Source: an uncultured Methylococcaceae bacterium (lineage in GTDB: Bacteria > Pseudomonadota > Gammaproteobacteria > Methylococcales > Methylomonadaceae). Taken from it: a DNA stretch of 11,725 nucleotides. The stretch is taken from the NCBI GenBank assembly GCA_903839795.1, contig CAIMDR010000713.1:1-11725 (forward strand). The letters are read 5' to 3'. Each line of letters begins with the position of its first letter. Within the stretch, counting starts at the first letter, position 1. The notes beneath the pieces were generated by a model. That model ran no database searches, had not been told where the DNA came from, and saw nothing but the letters and a program-made list of their open reading frames with translations. The position numbers and the translations under genes were made by a program. Below, in pieces: positions 1 through 9,237 of this stretch.

Positions 1-78
1 CGGGATGTCATCAAATTGCGCCGACAAGGATGTGATATTCCAAAATTACCGCAGATACCCGAATTGGCTGCCGTTTAA
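1..78 (+). CDS. 3' end of an unidentified protein-coding gene (partial)
   Basis: Frame 1 is open from the first base and ends at TAA (76-78). It gives 25 residues that finish with PKLPQIPELAAV. The frame has mixed, protein-like composition, and the DNA becomes markedly more AT-rich just after the stop, which supports a real gene end. The gene runs toward fimV, so the two are convergent across a long spacer. I do not recognise the product from this tail. The chance that this is an accidental open stretch is considerable, because only 78 bases are visible. Confidence 0.4.
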   Translation, partial: RDVIKLRRQGCDIPKLPQIPELAAV

Positions 79-903
79 TCTAGGGCTCTGATCGGTTACG
101 TTTGGCTTTATCATTTCTTTAATCATGGAAAATTATCCAAACTTCACATGAGCTTTAAAATTGAATACTTCACTGTTGGGCTTCAATTTTTCTAATGGCT
201 TTCAAAACGATTGCATTCTATTAAGCCTAAAAATATATCTACCCACAGCATCCACGCTCACGTTATTATTTTCATATTGTGTTCTGCGATAATATTGAAT
301 AATAAGGCGCTAAGCGTAAATATTGAAGCGTTAAACTTGAAGCAATTAGAGTATAGTTGTCAATTTATAAATTACTATAACTCAGCGTTCAAATTTTTAA
401 ATATGCCAAAGAGAAAGACTTGCAATTAAAAACAAACTACTTTAATTACAATAACTTATAGAATCCATCTTTTTTGTTTTAGCGGATTTTCTTTTATAGA
501 ACTAGAAATCATAAATTATTTCAATGAAATCAGAGACAACTTATCAATTTATAAAGGATTAATGATACCTGCTAATAATTTTTAACTATCTGTTCTTTAA
601 TGATTTATTTTTGTATTGATTTTCATGTCAAATTTTTTATTTTGAATGGACTACAAACTTGATCATCAGGTATTAAACCGAAATAATCGACTCTCCCCGA
701 TTTCGCGAGGTAACTACTTCATGGAGTTGACGCTATTAGAGACAAGGGACAGATTAGAGTAATTAATCATAAAGGGGGGATTGAGGGGGATTTATCTAAT
801 AAAAACTCCCCTACCCTCTTTTTCAAAGAGGGGGACTGAATACTTACAGATTAGAAAATAAATCAGTAATATTTCATGATTGAAACAGAGGAATCAAAAA
901 AAT
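79..903. other. AT-rich intergenic stretch without a credible gene
   Basis: These 825 bases lie between the end of the unidentified plus-strand gene and the end of minus-strand fimV. They are strongly AT-rich with many stops in all frames. The only open frame of note (211-429) would start at TTG, has no ribosome binding site and has no recognisable motif. The one structured element is a C/G-run palindromic repeat near 771-834. Positions 690-770 are less AT-rich than the rest but show nothing I can name. In many gammaproteobacteria truA follows fimV, and it is not found here. Confidence 0.6.
771..834. repeat. C/G-run palindromic repeat, possible fimV terminator
   Basis: Two G-runs (773-779 and 785-789) are followed by C-runs (808-811 and 814-816) and a final G-run (830-834). 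Positions 814-821 and 825-832 form a perfect 8-bp stem (CCCTCTTT/AAAGAGGG) with a 3-base loop. AGGGG at 784-788 can also pair with CCCCT at 808-812. Read on the minus strand, the hairpin is soon followed by a run of five T (801-805), about 70 bases past the fimV stop, so it could also end fimV transcription. The overall look is that of a dispersed miniature palindromic repeat; copy number cannot be judged from one window. Confidence 0.55.
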
Positions 904-3387
904 TTATTTCAATTCATCTAATAGTGCTTGAGCGACTATTTTTTGCTCTGCCGAACCTTTTTCAAGTACTTCATAAGCCAGATTTTTGGCTGTTTCCGCA
1001 TCATTCATATCAATATATGCTTTTACCAAATCCAACTTGGTTTCCATCTCATCCCTATCCGTTAAATCAAAAACATCAAGTGTTTCCAGTCCCTGCGGGT
1101 CAACTTCCTTTCCGTAGGATATGGGTGCGGAGTTGTCGAAATAAAAATCCCTATCAAAATTATTATTTAAAACCGCTGATTCATCGGTCTGATTATCAAT
1201 AAGTACGGTATTTTCAACTGAGTCTTTTACAGCAGTACCATCAATTTTATCAATTTCTATTTCTTTTATTTTGTTTGATTCAAACTCAAGGGGTTCAAAT
1301 TCAAAGGATTCAAATTCGTTTTTAATCTCAATATCTGGCGCTTTAAAAGCAACACTTTCTAAAGCGTCACTTGGCACTTCAATTTTTGGCATAAGGGTAC
1401 TCAAATCAAAATCAATACTCCCGTTATTTTTCTGTTCATTAATAGCGTTATCTTCAGTGGGCACTAAATTAAAATCCAACAAACTATCCGTTATTTGAGG
1501 GCTTTCTTTAATAACCTCATTAGTCAATGATTCCCCAAATAAAGAAGGTTTACTATCAGCTACTTGATCTTTTTCAATGGTAGCGGGCTCAACCAAATGC
1601 TCTGTCTTTTCTTCAACGTGTGGCGTTTCTTTTGGAGAAAAGATATCTATTTCAGAAAAAAACAAGGTCGAATCATTGGAAATCTCACGACCCATTTCAC
1701 TGACTTTTGACCAAAATTCAAAATCATCTTTTTTACCTGCTTTGGCTAATTCGTTGGCATAAGTTTCAAAAGCGTTTTTATTTTTACTTAAATAAAAAAT
1801 ATTCAGCAATTTCAATTTACAATCATCACGATTAGGTTGATCTTTAAGAACTTCACGCAGCAATTCTTCCGCTTCTTGATAACGACCATAAGCTAAATAA
1901 AGGTCGGCCTCGTCAACCAGATCAGCTTCATTCTGGCCTGTATCAAAGGCATCCAAGTCACCAAGTATAAACTCGTTCAATAGTAAGTTTTTGTCAGCTA
2001 CATCGGACTCTTTAGCACTCTCTTTTTCACTGGAAGTAGAGAAAAAATCAGTAGATTCAGGCGTATTACTCCCGATTAACGAAGCAAAAAACCGCTGATT
2101 ATTCGTTCGTTTTCGCCACCCAAACCAGCCCAGCAATGCTAATATTGTCACGCCAATACCACTCCACAAATAATAATCAGTGCCGGAAGTCGTAGCTTCC
2201 GGTTGAGCTTGAATAACGGGTTGGGTAACAGGCGGTGCGGGTTGTTGCTTAACCGGATTGATAGCCACGGATTGACTCGGCGCGGGCTGAACAGGTTCAG
2301 TTTGCACAATCGGTTTTGACGGGGATTGATTTTGTAATGCCGCGAGTTGCTGGTCTTTTAATACCAATATTTGTTGCATGATAGCCAACTGTTTTTCAAG
2401 CGTGGCCACTTTATCTTGTAACGCGTCATTGATAGGGGAGGTCACACTGACTACCTCTTGATCAATGGCTTTAGACTCAGCTTCATGACCGGTTGCCTGC
2501 TCGTTTTCCGGCGCTATAACTTCATTTTTAGCGACATCTGCTGTCGTAGGGGCAAGTAAAGTTAACTGCTTGTCGGGATTTTCTTTTTTAATGGTTTCTG
2601 TGGTAACAAGTCGTGGTTCAACCTGATTTCTCCAAGCTTTTGTGTGTCGATTGAACTCAGCCAATGCCTGTTCCCGTGAAAGTTTTAAAACCATTGCACT
2701 TTCCGGAATCTTCAGGATTTTTCCAGACAACAAGGCGTTAACATTTCCTCGGTAAAATGCCTGAGGATTTTTTTCATACAAGGCCATTATCATTTGCTCT
2801 ACTGATACCCCAGACTGCTTACCTACCTGTTCAGCAATTTTCCAAAGCGTATCATTTTTAGTGGTAGGGCCATATTCACCGGCTTCACTTAGTCGCCTTT
2901 CAACTCGTGTTTGAGGTGTTGGCAAGAATTCATGCGGCCGAATAGTTGACGGTTCAGACGTGTAATTTTCAGCCTTTGACAGGTGCGGAATATAAGCTGC
3001 TGGTGGATCCAGCAGCACCGTAAACTCGCGATATAAAATACCTTTTGGCCAAATCACTTGCAGCAAGAAGTTCAGAAAAGGTTCTGTTACGGCTTCTCTT
3101 GACCTAAGCTTAATAATGACTGAATCATTAGCACCAGTTATCGTTTCAAATTTTATCTTTGACAGGAAAGAAGTCCAAGGGACACCTGCTTCATCAAACT
3201 TGTCTGGTGGTGCCAGATTTACTTTGATATCAGATACCTTATCACCCGTGGATGTCACTAATGAAATTTCAGCATCCAGATTCTGATTAAGGGCTGAGTG
3301 CAATTTAATATCGCCAATGCCTAACGAATAACCACTGACCGGAGCCAATAACGATATTAATGCTAACGTTTTAGTTAAATTATGCAC
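904..3387 (-). CDS. fimV: FimV-family polar organiser with peptidoglycan-binding LysM-like region
   Basis: The 827-residue product has FimV architecture. Residues 1-20 form a signal-like hydrophobic start, and 20-130 the conserved N-terminal domain (GIGDIKLHSALNQNLDAEI). A LysM-like region lies at about 172-228 (YGPTTKNDTLWKIAEQ). A coiled coil spans about 320-352, a Pro/Gln-rich linker 353-400, and one membrane helix 405-424 followed by WRKR. TPR-like helices lie at about 487-550. An acidic, low-complexity cytoplasmic part with FESFEFEPLEFE at 693-704 leads to the FimV C-terminal domain at 775-826. FimV relatives (Pseudomonas FimV, Vibrio HubP) organise cell poles, type IV pili and type II secretion. 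The start is GTG (3385-3387) with AAAGG 8 bases upstream, and it restores a good signal peptide. The gene lies 69 bp downstream of asd, a conserved linkage. The length is near the family's usual 700-950 residues. Confidence 0.93.
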   Translation of the reverse strand: MHNLTKTLALISLLAPVSGYSLGIGDIKLHSALNQNLDAEISLVTSTGDKVSDIKVNLAPPDKFDEAGVPWTSFLSKIKFETITGANDSVIIKLRSREAVTEPFLNFLLQVIWPKGILYREFTVLLDPPAAYIPHLSKAENYTSEPSTIRPHEFLPTPQTRVERRLSEAGEYGPTTKNDTLWKIAEQVGKQSGVSVEQMIMALYEKNPQAFYRGNVNALLSGKILKIPESAMVLKLSREQALAEFNRHTKAWRNQVEPRLVTTETIKKENPDKQLTLLAPTTADVAKNEVIAPENEQATGHEAESKAIDQEVVSVTSPINDALQDKVATLEKQLAIMQQILVLKDQQLAALQNQSPSKPIVQTEPVQPAPSQSVAINPVKQQPAPPVTQPVIQAQPEATTSGTDYYLWSGIGVTILALLGWFGWRKRTNNQRFFASLIGSNTPESTDFFSTSSEKESAKESDVADKNLLLNEFILGDLDAFDTGQNEADLVDEADLYLAYGRYQEAEELLREVLKDQPNRDDCKLKLLNIFYLSKNKNAFETYANELAKAGKKDDFEFWSKVSEMGREISNDSTLFFSEIDIFSPKETPHVEEKTEHLVEPATIEKDQVADSKPSLFGESLTNEVIKESPQITDSLLDFNLVPTEDNAINEQKNNGSIDFDLSTLMPKIEVPSDALESVAFKAPDIEIKNEFESFEFEPLEFESNKIKEIEIDKIDGTAVKDSVENTVLIDNQTDESAVLNNNFDRDFYFDNSAPISYGKEVDPQGLETLDVFDLTDRDEMETKLDLVKAYIDMNDAETAKNLAYEVLEKGSAEQKIVAQALLDELK

Positions 3388-3395
3388 ACTGCCAA

Positions 3396-3400
3396 CCTTT
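3396..3400 (-). promoter_or_regulatory. Ribosome binding site of fimV (GTG start)
   Basis: On the minus strand AAAGG stands 8 bases before the GTG at 3387. It supports this GTG as the start, and the start gives the expected N-terminal signal sequence. Confidence 0.55.
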
Positions 3401-3456
3401 AATCTACTGGTTACATCCTCATATTTAAATGATCAAACACAAGGTTAATAGGTAGC

Positions 3457-4479
3457 CTAAATATAATTTTTTATCAGCTCTTCAGCAATTTGTACGCTGT
3501 TTAATGCTGCACCTTTTCGAACATTATCTCCGACAACCCACAAATCAATACCTTGGGGGTGCGATATATCTTCTCTTATGCGTCCAACAAACACGTCATC
3601 ATGACCCGATGATTCAGTGACCGCTGTTGGGTAACCGCCATTTTTACGCTCATCCATAACCGTTACACCGGGTGCTTTTTCCAATAAAGCCCTAACCGCT
3701 TCGGCAGTAATTTTTGATCGTGTTTCAATATGCACGGCTTCAGAATGACCATAAAAGACCGGAACCCTTACCGCTGTTGCATTGACTAAAACGCTGGTAT
3801 CGCCCAATATTTTTTGGGTTTCCCAAACCATCTTCATTTCTTCTTTGGTATAACCATTATCCATAAACACGTCAATTTGCGGCAACACATTGAAGGCAAT
3901 TTGCTTGGGATAAACGCTGGGCGTAATGGGTTGTAAGTTAAGAAGATTAAGTGTTTGTTTGCCCAATTCCTCGATAGCTTCTTTGCCCGTACCGGATACC
4001 GCCTGATAAGTACAAACATTAATACGGGTGATACCTACCGCATCATAAATAGGTTTTAACGCCACCAATAATTGAATGGTTGAACAATTAGGATTGGCGA
4101 TGATACCGCGATTTTTATAATCGGCTATTTTTTCCGGATTTACTTCCGGCACAACCAATGGAATATCATCGTCATAGCGAAACTGCGAGGTATTATCGAT
4201 CACTATACAACCGGCAGCAGCGGCTTTGGGAGCGTATATTTCTGAAATGGCCGCACCGGGAGAAAATAAACCAATATGCGCTTTAGAAAAATCGAAAGTT
4301 GCCAAATCTTCTACTTTTAACGATCCCCCCTTAAAAGGAATGCGTTTGCCTACTGAATTGCTGCTCGCCAAAGCATACACTTCGCCTACCGGAAACTGGC
4401 GTTCTTCCAAAATAGACAGCATGGCTTCGCCCACTGCACCCGTCGCACCAACAACAGCAACATTATAAACTTTACTCAT
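3457..4479 (-). CDS. asd: Aspartate-semialdehyde dehydrogenase
   Basis: The enzyme reduces L-aspartyl-4-phosphate with NADPH to aspartate semialdehyde, the branch point to lysine, diaminopimelate, methionine, threonine and isoleucine. The 340 residues contain the NADP-binding GATGAVG loop (11-17), substrate-phosphate Arg in QFRYDDD (R101), the catalytic Cys132 in NPNCST (129-134), and the Gln of TYQAVSGTGKEA (Q159). The acid/base His245 lies in VPVFYGHSEAVHIETR. The length and the SGTGK motif fit the shorter ASADH group found in Pseudomonas, Vibrio ASADH2 and many other bacteria. The ATG at 4477-4479 follows AAAAGGG (4489-4495) by 9 bases. fimV follows in the same direction after 69 bp with no evident terminator, so the two may be co-transcribed. 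All expected active-site residues are present. Confidence 0.97.
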   Translation of the reverse strand: MSKVYNVAVVGATGAVGEAMLSILEERQFPVGEVYALASSNSVGKRIPFKGGSLKVEDLATFDFSKAHIGLFSPGAAISEIYAPKAAAAGCIVIDNTSQFRYDDDIPLVVPEVNPEKIADYKNRGIIANPNCSTIQLLVALKPIYDAVGITRINVCTYQAVSGTGKEAIEELGKQTLNLLNLQPITPSVYPKQIAFNVLPQIDVFMDNGYTKEEMKMVWETQKILGDTSVLVNATAVRVPVFYGHSEAVHIETRSKITAEAVRALLEKAPGVTVMDERKNGGYPTAVTESSGHDDVFVGRIREDISHPQGIDLWVVGDNVRKGAALNSVQIAEELIKNYI

Positions 4480-4488
4480 TTATTAAAA

Positions 4489-4495
4489 CCCTTTT
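4489..4495 (-). promoter_or_regulatory. Ribosome binding site of asd
   Basis: AAAAGGG on the minus strand, 9 bases before the asd ATG. It is a strong purine-rich Shine-Dalgarno match and fixes the start. Confidence 0.6.
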
Positions 4496-4547
4496 GTTAA
4501 AGCCGAAACAGCTATAATAATTAACCAACTTAGGTATGCTGATTTTT

Positions 4548-4560
4548 TGCATTTAATGCA
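4548..4560. promoter_or_regulatory. Perfect 13-bp palindrome upstream of asd
   Basis: TGCATTTAATGCA has two 6-bp arms around one central base. It lies 69-81 bases upstream of the asd start, in the 236-bp adk-asd spacer. It resembles a dimeric-protein operator more than a terminator, because neither strand has a T-run after the arms in the correct place. No regulator is identified, and a chance palindrome in AT-rich DNA is possible. Confidence 0.25.
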
Positions 4561-4715
4561 TGATAATCAGATACGCAATTTAAAATCAACCCATTTAGGT
4601 AATCAGCAATTAATAAACCGCCACAGATACGCCGATTAAACCCCTATAATATCTGATAATCGCTGGCAACTTTTGCCATGGATATTTTTTGCGAATTTCC
4701 TTATCGTAGATAGAC

Positions 4716-5375
<660 letters not shown>

Positions 5376-5393
5376 CTACAACAAGTATTGACT

Positions 5394-5421
5394 AAAATAA
5401 CAAGTAGTTAAGTAGCCACAA
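5394..5421 (-). promoter_or_regulatory. Candidate sigma-70 promoter of adk
   Basis: Minus-strand TTGTGG (5416-5421) and TATTTT (5394-5399) are separated by 16 bases, giving a -35/-10 pair about 40 bases upstream of the adk start. The match is fair only, and AT-rich DNA yields such pairs by chance. Confidence 0.35.
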
Positions 5422-5457
5422 AAAAATAAAACCGTTAAGTTTTATGACTAAATATAA

Positions 5458-5470
5458 AGTGTGAAACACT
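5458..5470. promoter_or_regulatory. Operator-like inverted repeat in the adk/CBS divergent region
   Basis: AGTGT-GAA-ACACT is a perfect 5-bp inverted repeat with a 3-base spacer. It lies between the candidate adk and CBS promoters. A second small palindrome, AACATGTT, is at 5483-5490, just before the CBS -35. Both could bind a dimeric regulator; none is identified. Confidence 0.25.
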
Positions 5471-5497
5471 ATTTTATAACACAACATGTTTTATCAC

Positions 5498-5526
5498 TTG
5501 TAAAAATACGATTATTTCCCTATTCT
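5498..5526 (+). promoter_or_regulatory. Candidate sigma-70 promoter of the CBS-domain gene
   Basis: TTGTAA (5498-5503) and TATTCT (5521-5526) are separated by 17 bases. They lie about 33 bases before the CBS gene ATG, which predicts a short leader containing the AGGAG site. Confidence 0.5.
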
Positions 5527-5545
5527 TATAAGGTTTACTACAATC

Positions 5546-5550
5546 AGGAG
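5546..5550 (+). promoter_or_regulatory. Ribosome binding site of the CBS-domain gene
   Basis: AGGAG, 8 bases before the ATG at 5559. It is the strongest Shine-Dalgarno match in the window. Confidence 0.65.
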
Positions 5551-5558
5551 AATATATT

Positions 5559-6035
5559 ATGCGTGTTGAAGATTTAATGAAATCAAAAGTATTTACCGTC
5601 GAGCAACACGACTTGATTGACCGGGTCTTTTTTTTAATCCATTACGAAAAAGTTCGTCACATACCAGTCGTTGAAAAAGGCAAAGTTATCGCCATTGTTT
5701 CTGATAGGGATTTGTACAAAGCCTTGGGGCCTAAAAACAACTCTAACGCCATTGAACCGGCCAGCGACAAAAACACGGTAGAACTGCATGTTGTTCCACA
5801 AAAAGTACAACACATCATGCGCCGAGGCGTATTAACCGTTCACCCGGACACTTATGTATCGGAGGCTGCAGCACTTATGGCCGACAATAAAGTGGGCGCT
5901 TTGCCGGTAGTCGACAAAGATAACAAATTGGTCGGCATAATATCCGCTACGGATATACTTCGGGTTTTTTCAAAAATAGAAAAATCCAGCGAGAAAAGAG
6001 AGCAAAGAATAGCTTCAGGCACCAGTCATACCTAA
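5559..6035 (+). CDS. Tandem CBS-domain protein
   Basis: The 158-residue product consists almost wholly of two CBS motifs (a Bateman module). The first spans about residues 1-60 (MRVEDLMKSKVFTV, RHIPVVEKGKVIAIVSDRDL). The second spans about 83-140 (HIMRRGVLTVHPDTYVSEAA, VGALPVVDKDNKLVGIISATDIL). A Lys/Glu-rich tail of about 18 residues follows. There is no catalytic domain, membrane segment or signal peptide, so it is probably a cytoplasmic ligand-sensing protein. CBS pairs of this kind commonly bind AMP, ADP, ATP or S-adenosylmethionine; the ligand here cannot be read from sequence. It is transcribed divergently from adk and is separated from sucA by a strong terminator. The partner protein is unknown. 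AcuB-like or IMP-dehydrogenase-CBS-like annotations are possible, but I would not assign them. Confidence 0.9.
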   Translation: MRVEDLMKSKVFTVEQHDLIDRVFFLIHYEKVRHIPVVEKGKVIAIVSDRDLYKALGPKNNSNAIEPASDKNTVELHVVPQKVQHIMRRGVLTVHPDTYVSEAAALMADNKVGALPVVDKDNKLVGIISATDILRVFSKIEKSSEKREQRIASGTSHT

Positions 6036-6047
6036 AGTTTTTTTACT

Positions 6048-6092
6048 CGGTAAAACAAAAAAGTCCCGTAATGGGACTTTTTTGTTTTACCG
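6048..6092 (+). terminator. Intrinsic terminator after the CBS-domain gene, 20-bp perfect stem
   Basis: Arms 6048-6067 and 6073-6092 are perfectly complementary over 20 bp around the loop GTAAT (6068-6072). The GC core GTCCC/GGGAC is followed by six T inside the outer stem, so a core hairpin plus U-tract can form during transcription. By symmetry the same structure works on the minus strand. It begins 13 bases after the CBS stop and isolates that gene from the sucA operon. Confidence 0.9.
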
Positions 6093-6407
6093 ATAAATAG
6101 TAGCCTATTTTACCTTTAAAAAATAAAAGGTTACCTGATTGGAAAAATGCTTGAAACAATGACAAATAGCCCATCACTCCGGCATGAATGTCAGTATAAC
6201 GAAACTGGATGAGCTTCCTTGCTAATCAGGAAACACACTATCTTTATTTTTGTAATTGCATTAATAGTCGTTATATAGCATTATTTTCAAAATCAATTAA
6301 CGTGCTTGCGTAAAACAGCCAACAATTTAATCAGAAGACCTTGGCAATTTAGCCGTCAAAACTTAATTTAAAGACAAAACCCGTGCAGAATAAACTGGAT
6401 ATCCATA
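6093..6407. other. Leader region of the sucA operon, AT-rich
   Basis: These 315 bases hold no credible open frame. They contain a short hairpin (ACCTTT 6112-6117 with AAAGGT 6126-6131) and a degenerate CCGGCAT-type hairpin at 6179-6194. A 5-bp stem (TTCCT 6215-6219 with AGGAA 6228-6232) and a candidate promoter at 6250-6277 follow. No known riboswitch motif was recognised. With the promoter as placed, the untranslated leader would be about 120 bases, long enough for regulation, but no structure there is convincing. Confidence 0.5.
6250..6277 (+). promoter_or_regulatory. Candidate sigma-70 promoter of the sucAB-lpd operon
   Basis: TTGTAA (6250-6255) and TATATA (6272-6277) have a 16-base spacer. 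The -35 is identical to the one assigned to the CBS gene. The -10 ends about 130 bases before the sucA ATG. An overlapping alternative (TTGCAT, 17 bases, CATTAT) cannot be excluded. Confidence 0.4.
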
Positions 6408-9236
6408 ATGAGTAACCTGCTTAAACTTTTTCAAGATTCCTCTTCCTTTCAAGGCAGTAATGCCGGTTTTATTGAAAATTTATATGAACGGTTTTTAGAA
6501 GACCCTGAATCTGTTGAGCCTAGCTGGCAAAAAGAATTTAAAATTCTTCAACAAGGAGCCGCTTATGAGACACCACACAGCCCCGTTGTGGAACGCTTTG
6601 CACAGCTTGCTGTTAAATCTCAGGGAAGACTGGCTCAGTTACAAGGCTTTACTGAAGAAAGTGTAAAAAAACAGGCGGCTGTTTCCCGACTGATTAACCA
6701 TTATCGGGTTCGCGGACATCAAATTGCCAACAGTAATCCGCTGGGAAAAACTTCGCCGCCACCGCCCGATATGGATCCCGCTTATTACGGACTTTCCGAT
6801 CCTGATATGGATACCTTGTTTGATACCGGCGCGCTTTTTGGGGGTATTGACCGCTTACCCTTACGCAACATCATTGCCAACTTGGCCGATATTTACTGCG
6901 GCAGTATCGGGTCTGAGTATATGCACATTGTGGATACTCAAATTAGACGCTGGCTGATTAGCCGCATGGAAAGTTCAAAAACCAATTTAATACTTGATGC
7001 CGATAAAAAACGCTGGCTATTAAAACTGTTAACGGCCGCAGAAGGAATAGAAAGTCATCTGCACCATCGCTTTGTTGGCCAAAAACGCTTTTCTCTTGAA
7101 GGCGGGGAGTCACTCATCCCCATCCTGGATGAATTAATTCAGGGCTCCGGTGATAAGGGCGTTAAAGAAATTGTTATCGGCATGGCGCATCGAGGCCGCT
7201 TAAATGTCTTGGTGAATATCTTGGGCAAAAGCCCTGCCAGTTTATTCGATGAATTTGCCGGTATATCATCCCCCTCGCCCGGCGTTAAATCCGGTGATGT
7301 AAAATATCACATGGGTTTTTCCTCTGATATTGCAACGCCTGGTGGCCCTGTCCATTTAACACTGGCCTTTAACCCCTCGCATCTGGAGATCATCAATCCG
7401 GTGGTTGAAGGTTCGGTAAAAGCACGTCAAGATCGAGCCGGAAAAGACGGTGTAAACACGGTTATTCCGGTTTTAATTCACGGCGATGCCGCTTTTTCCG
7501 GACAAGGTATCGTCATGGAAACCCTCAATATGTCGCAAACCCGCGCTTTTTACACAGGCGGAACCGTCCATATTGTCATCAACAATCAAATCGGCTTCAC
7601 CACCAGTAATGCGTTGGATGCCCGTTCCACTTTAAATTGCACCGATGTTGCCAGTATGATTCAGGCACCGGTTTTTCATGTCAACGGTGATGATCCGGAA
7701 GCGGTTATCTTTGTAACAAAACTCGCTCTCGATTACCGAATGACCTTTAATAAAGATGTCGTTATCGATCTTATTTGCTATCGTCGTTTGGGCCACAACG
7801 AAGCTGATGAACCGGCAACGACCCAACCCCTGATGTATAAAAAAATCCGCAAACACAAAACTACGCGGAAAATTTATGCTGAAAAATTGATTAACGAAGC
7901 GATTATTAGTGCCGAACAATCGACACAAATGGAACAGGATTATCAAAAATTACTGGATGCCGGTCAGGTTGTATCAAGACCCGTATTAGAAAACCCCAAC
8001 TATACCTACACCAACCAATGGCATAAATTTCTGCATAAAAGCTGGGACACTTTCTGTAAAACCGCCATTTCAATGGATCATCTACGCTTTTGTAATGACA
8101 GAATGCAACGTCTGCCTGCCGGCTTTGAACTCCATCCCCGGGGTGCCAAAGTCATGGATAACCGTCGAAAAATGGCTGCGGGCGCACTGCCTTTGGATTG
8201 GGGCTTTGCTGAAAACCTGGCTTATGCAACCCTTCTTTTGGAAAAACATAATATCCGCCTCACCGGTCAAGACGTAGGTCGCGGAACCTTTGTTCACCGC
8301 CATGCGGTATTACACAGCCAAATCAATAATAAAACCTACACACCAATTAAACATCTGGACAAAGATCAAGGCAGTGCACAAATTTTCGATTCCCTGTTAT
8401 CAGAAGCCGGAGTCTTGGGTTTTGAATACGGCTACAGCACCACGATGCCCGATACACTAGTTATATGGGAAGCGCAATTTGGCGATTTTGCCAATGGAGC
8501 CCAAGTGCTTATTGATCAATTTATCAGTTCAGGTGAAACCAAATGGGGACGCTTGTGCGGACTGGTCATGTTGTTGCCCCACGGCTATGAAGGTCAAGGT
8601 CCTGAACATTCATCAGCCCGACTGGAGCGCTATTTACAACTTTGTGCCGAACATAACATGCAGGTTTGCAACCCAACGACACCCGCACAAATATTTCATT
8701 TATTACGCCGCCAATTAATACGTCCGTATCGAAAGCCGCTTATTATTATGAGCCCTAAAAGCCTGCTGAGACATAAATTGGCCGTCTCCACACTCGAAGA
8801 TTTGACCACTGGAAAATTTCAGCCGGTCATCGGCGAACAAGATGATATTAATCCCAAAAAAGTTACCCGTTTTATTTTATGTGCAGGTAAAGTATATTAC
8901 GACTTGTTGGAGGCGCGTCGAGCGGATAATCTTCAGCATGTGGCCATTGCCCGTCTTGAGCAACTGTATCCTTTTCCGGATAAATTACTTAAAATGGAAT
9001 TGGCAAAATACCCGCTGTTAAAAGATTTTATCTGGTGTCAGGAAGAACCCAAAAATCAAGGCGCTTGGTATCAATCAAAACATCACTTTACCGATACTGT
9101 GCCAGCCCAAATAAGCGTCACTTATGCCGGACGTGAAGCATCGGCAGCACCGGCTGTCGGCAAATTTCACGTTCATATAGAACAACAAAAAGCTGTCGTT
9201 CAATCAGCCTTATACGGCACTCCTTCAGGAAAATAA
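6408..9236 (+). CDS. sucA: 2-oxoglutarate dehydrogenase E1 component
   Basis: This is the thiamin-diphosphate E1 that decarboxylates 2-oxoglutarate and succinylates the lipoyl group of E2 in the TCA cycle. The 942 residues align in order with E. coli SucA (933). The N-terminal E2/E3-binding segment ([20 protein letters not shown], 21-40) is followed by HYRVRGH (98-104) and [11 protein letters not shown] (258-268, His261). KYHMGFSSD (His301) and the ThDP-Mg region from GDAAFSGQG (359-367) to INNQIGFTT (391-399) come next. GHNEADEP (462-469), GQDVGRGTF (620-628) and [20 protein letters not shown] (723-742, His725 and His734) complete the set. All expected motifs are present. The Shine-Dalgarno is weak (TGGA at 6396-6399, 9 bases back to the ATG). 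The stop is one base before the sucB ATG, so translation is probably coupled. Confidence 0.97.
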   Translation: MSNLLKLFQDSSSFQGSNAGFIENLYERFLEDPESVEPSWQKEFKILQQGAAYETPHSPVVERFAQLAVKSQGRLAQLQGFTEESVKKQAAVSRLINHYRVRGHQIANSNPLGKTSPPPPDMDPAYYGLSDPDMDTLFDTGALFGGIDRLPLRNIIANLADIYCGSIGSEYMHIVDTQIRRWLISRMESSKTNLILDADKKRWLLKLLTAAEGIESHLHHRFVGQKRFSLEGGESLIPILDELIQGSGDKGVKEIVIGMAHRGRLNVLVNILGKSPASLFDEFAGISSPSPGVKSGDVKYHMGFSSDIATPGGPVHLTLAFNPSHLEIINPVVEGSVKARQDRAGKDGVNTVIPVLIHGDAAFSGQGIVMETLNMSQTRAFYTGGTVHIVINNQIGFTTSNALDARSTLNCTDVASMIQAPVFHVNGDDPEAVIFVTKLALDYRMTFNKDVVIDLICYRRLGHNEADEPATTQPLMYKKIRKHKTTRKIYAEKLINEAIISAEQSTQMEQDYQKLLDAGQVVSRPVLENPNYTYTNQWHKFLHKSWDTFCKTAISMDHLRFCNDRMQRLPAGFELHPRGAKVMDNRRKMAAGALPLDWGFAENLAYATLLLEKHNIRLTGQDVGRGTFVHRHAVLHSQINNKTYTPIKHLDKDQGSAQIFDSLLSEAGVLGFEYGYSTTMPDTLVIWEAQFGDFANGAQVLIDQFISSGETKWGRLCGLVMLLPHGYEGQGPEHSSARLERYLQLCAEHNMQVCNPTTPAQIFHLLRRQLIRPYRKPLIIMSPKSLLRHKLAVSTLEDLTTGKFQPVIGEQDDINPKKVTRFILCAGKVYYDLLEARRADNLQHVAIARLEQLYPFPDKLLKMELAKYPLLKDFIWCQEEPKNQGAWYQSKHHFTDTVPAQISVTYAGREASAAPAVGKFHVHIEQQKAVVQSALYGTPSGK
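9227..9230 (+). promoter_or_regulatory. Ribosome binding site of sucB, inside the sucA 3' end
   Basis: AGGA lies 7 bases before the sucB ATG (9238), inside the last codons of sucA. Ribosomes finishing sucA would be placed directly on it. Confidence 0.55.
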
Positions 9237-9237
9237 C

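Noticed and set aside
211-429. 72-codon open frame in the AT-rich spacer, with a hydrophobic stretch
   Set aside because: It would begin at TTG without a ribosome binding site, has no recognisable motif, and sits in AT-rich DNA where such frames arise by chance.
771-834. CRISPR repeat
   Set aside because: Only one unit is present, with no spacer-repeat periodicity and no cas genes nearby.
876-1202. Open frame of 108 codons antisense to the fimV 3' end
   Set aside because: It overlaps the well-supported fimV C-terminal domain on the other strand, and its translation has no domain-like character.
4664-4678. Intrinsic terminator for adk
   Set aside because: The 6-bp stem is perfect, but on the minus strand it is followed by GCGATTATC, not a T-run, so I do not call it a terminator.
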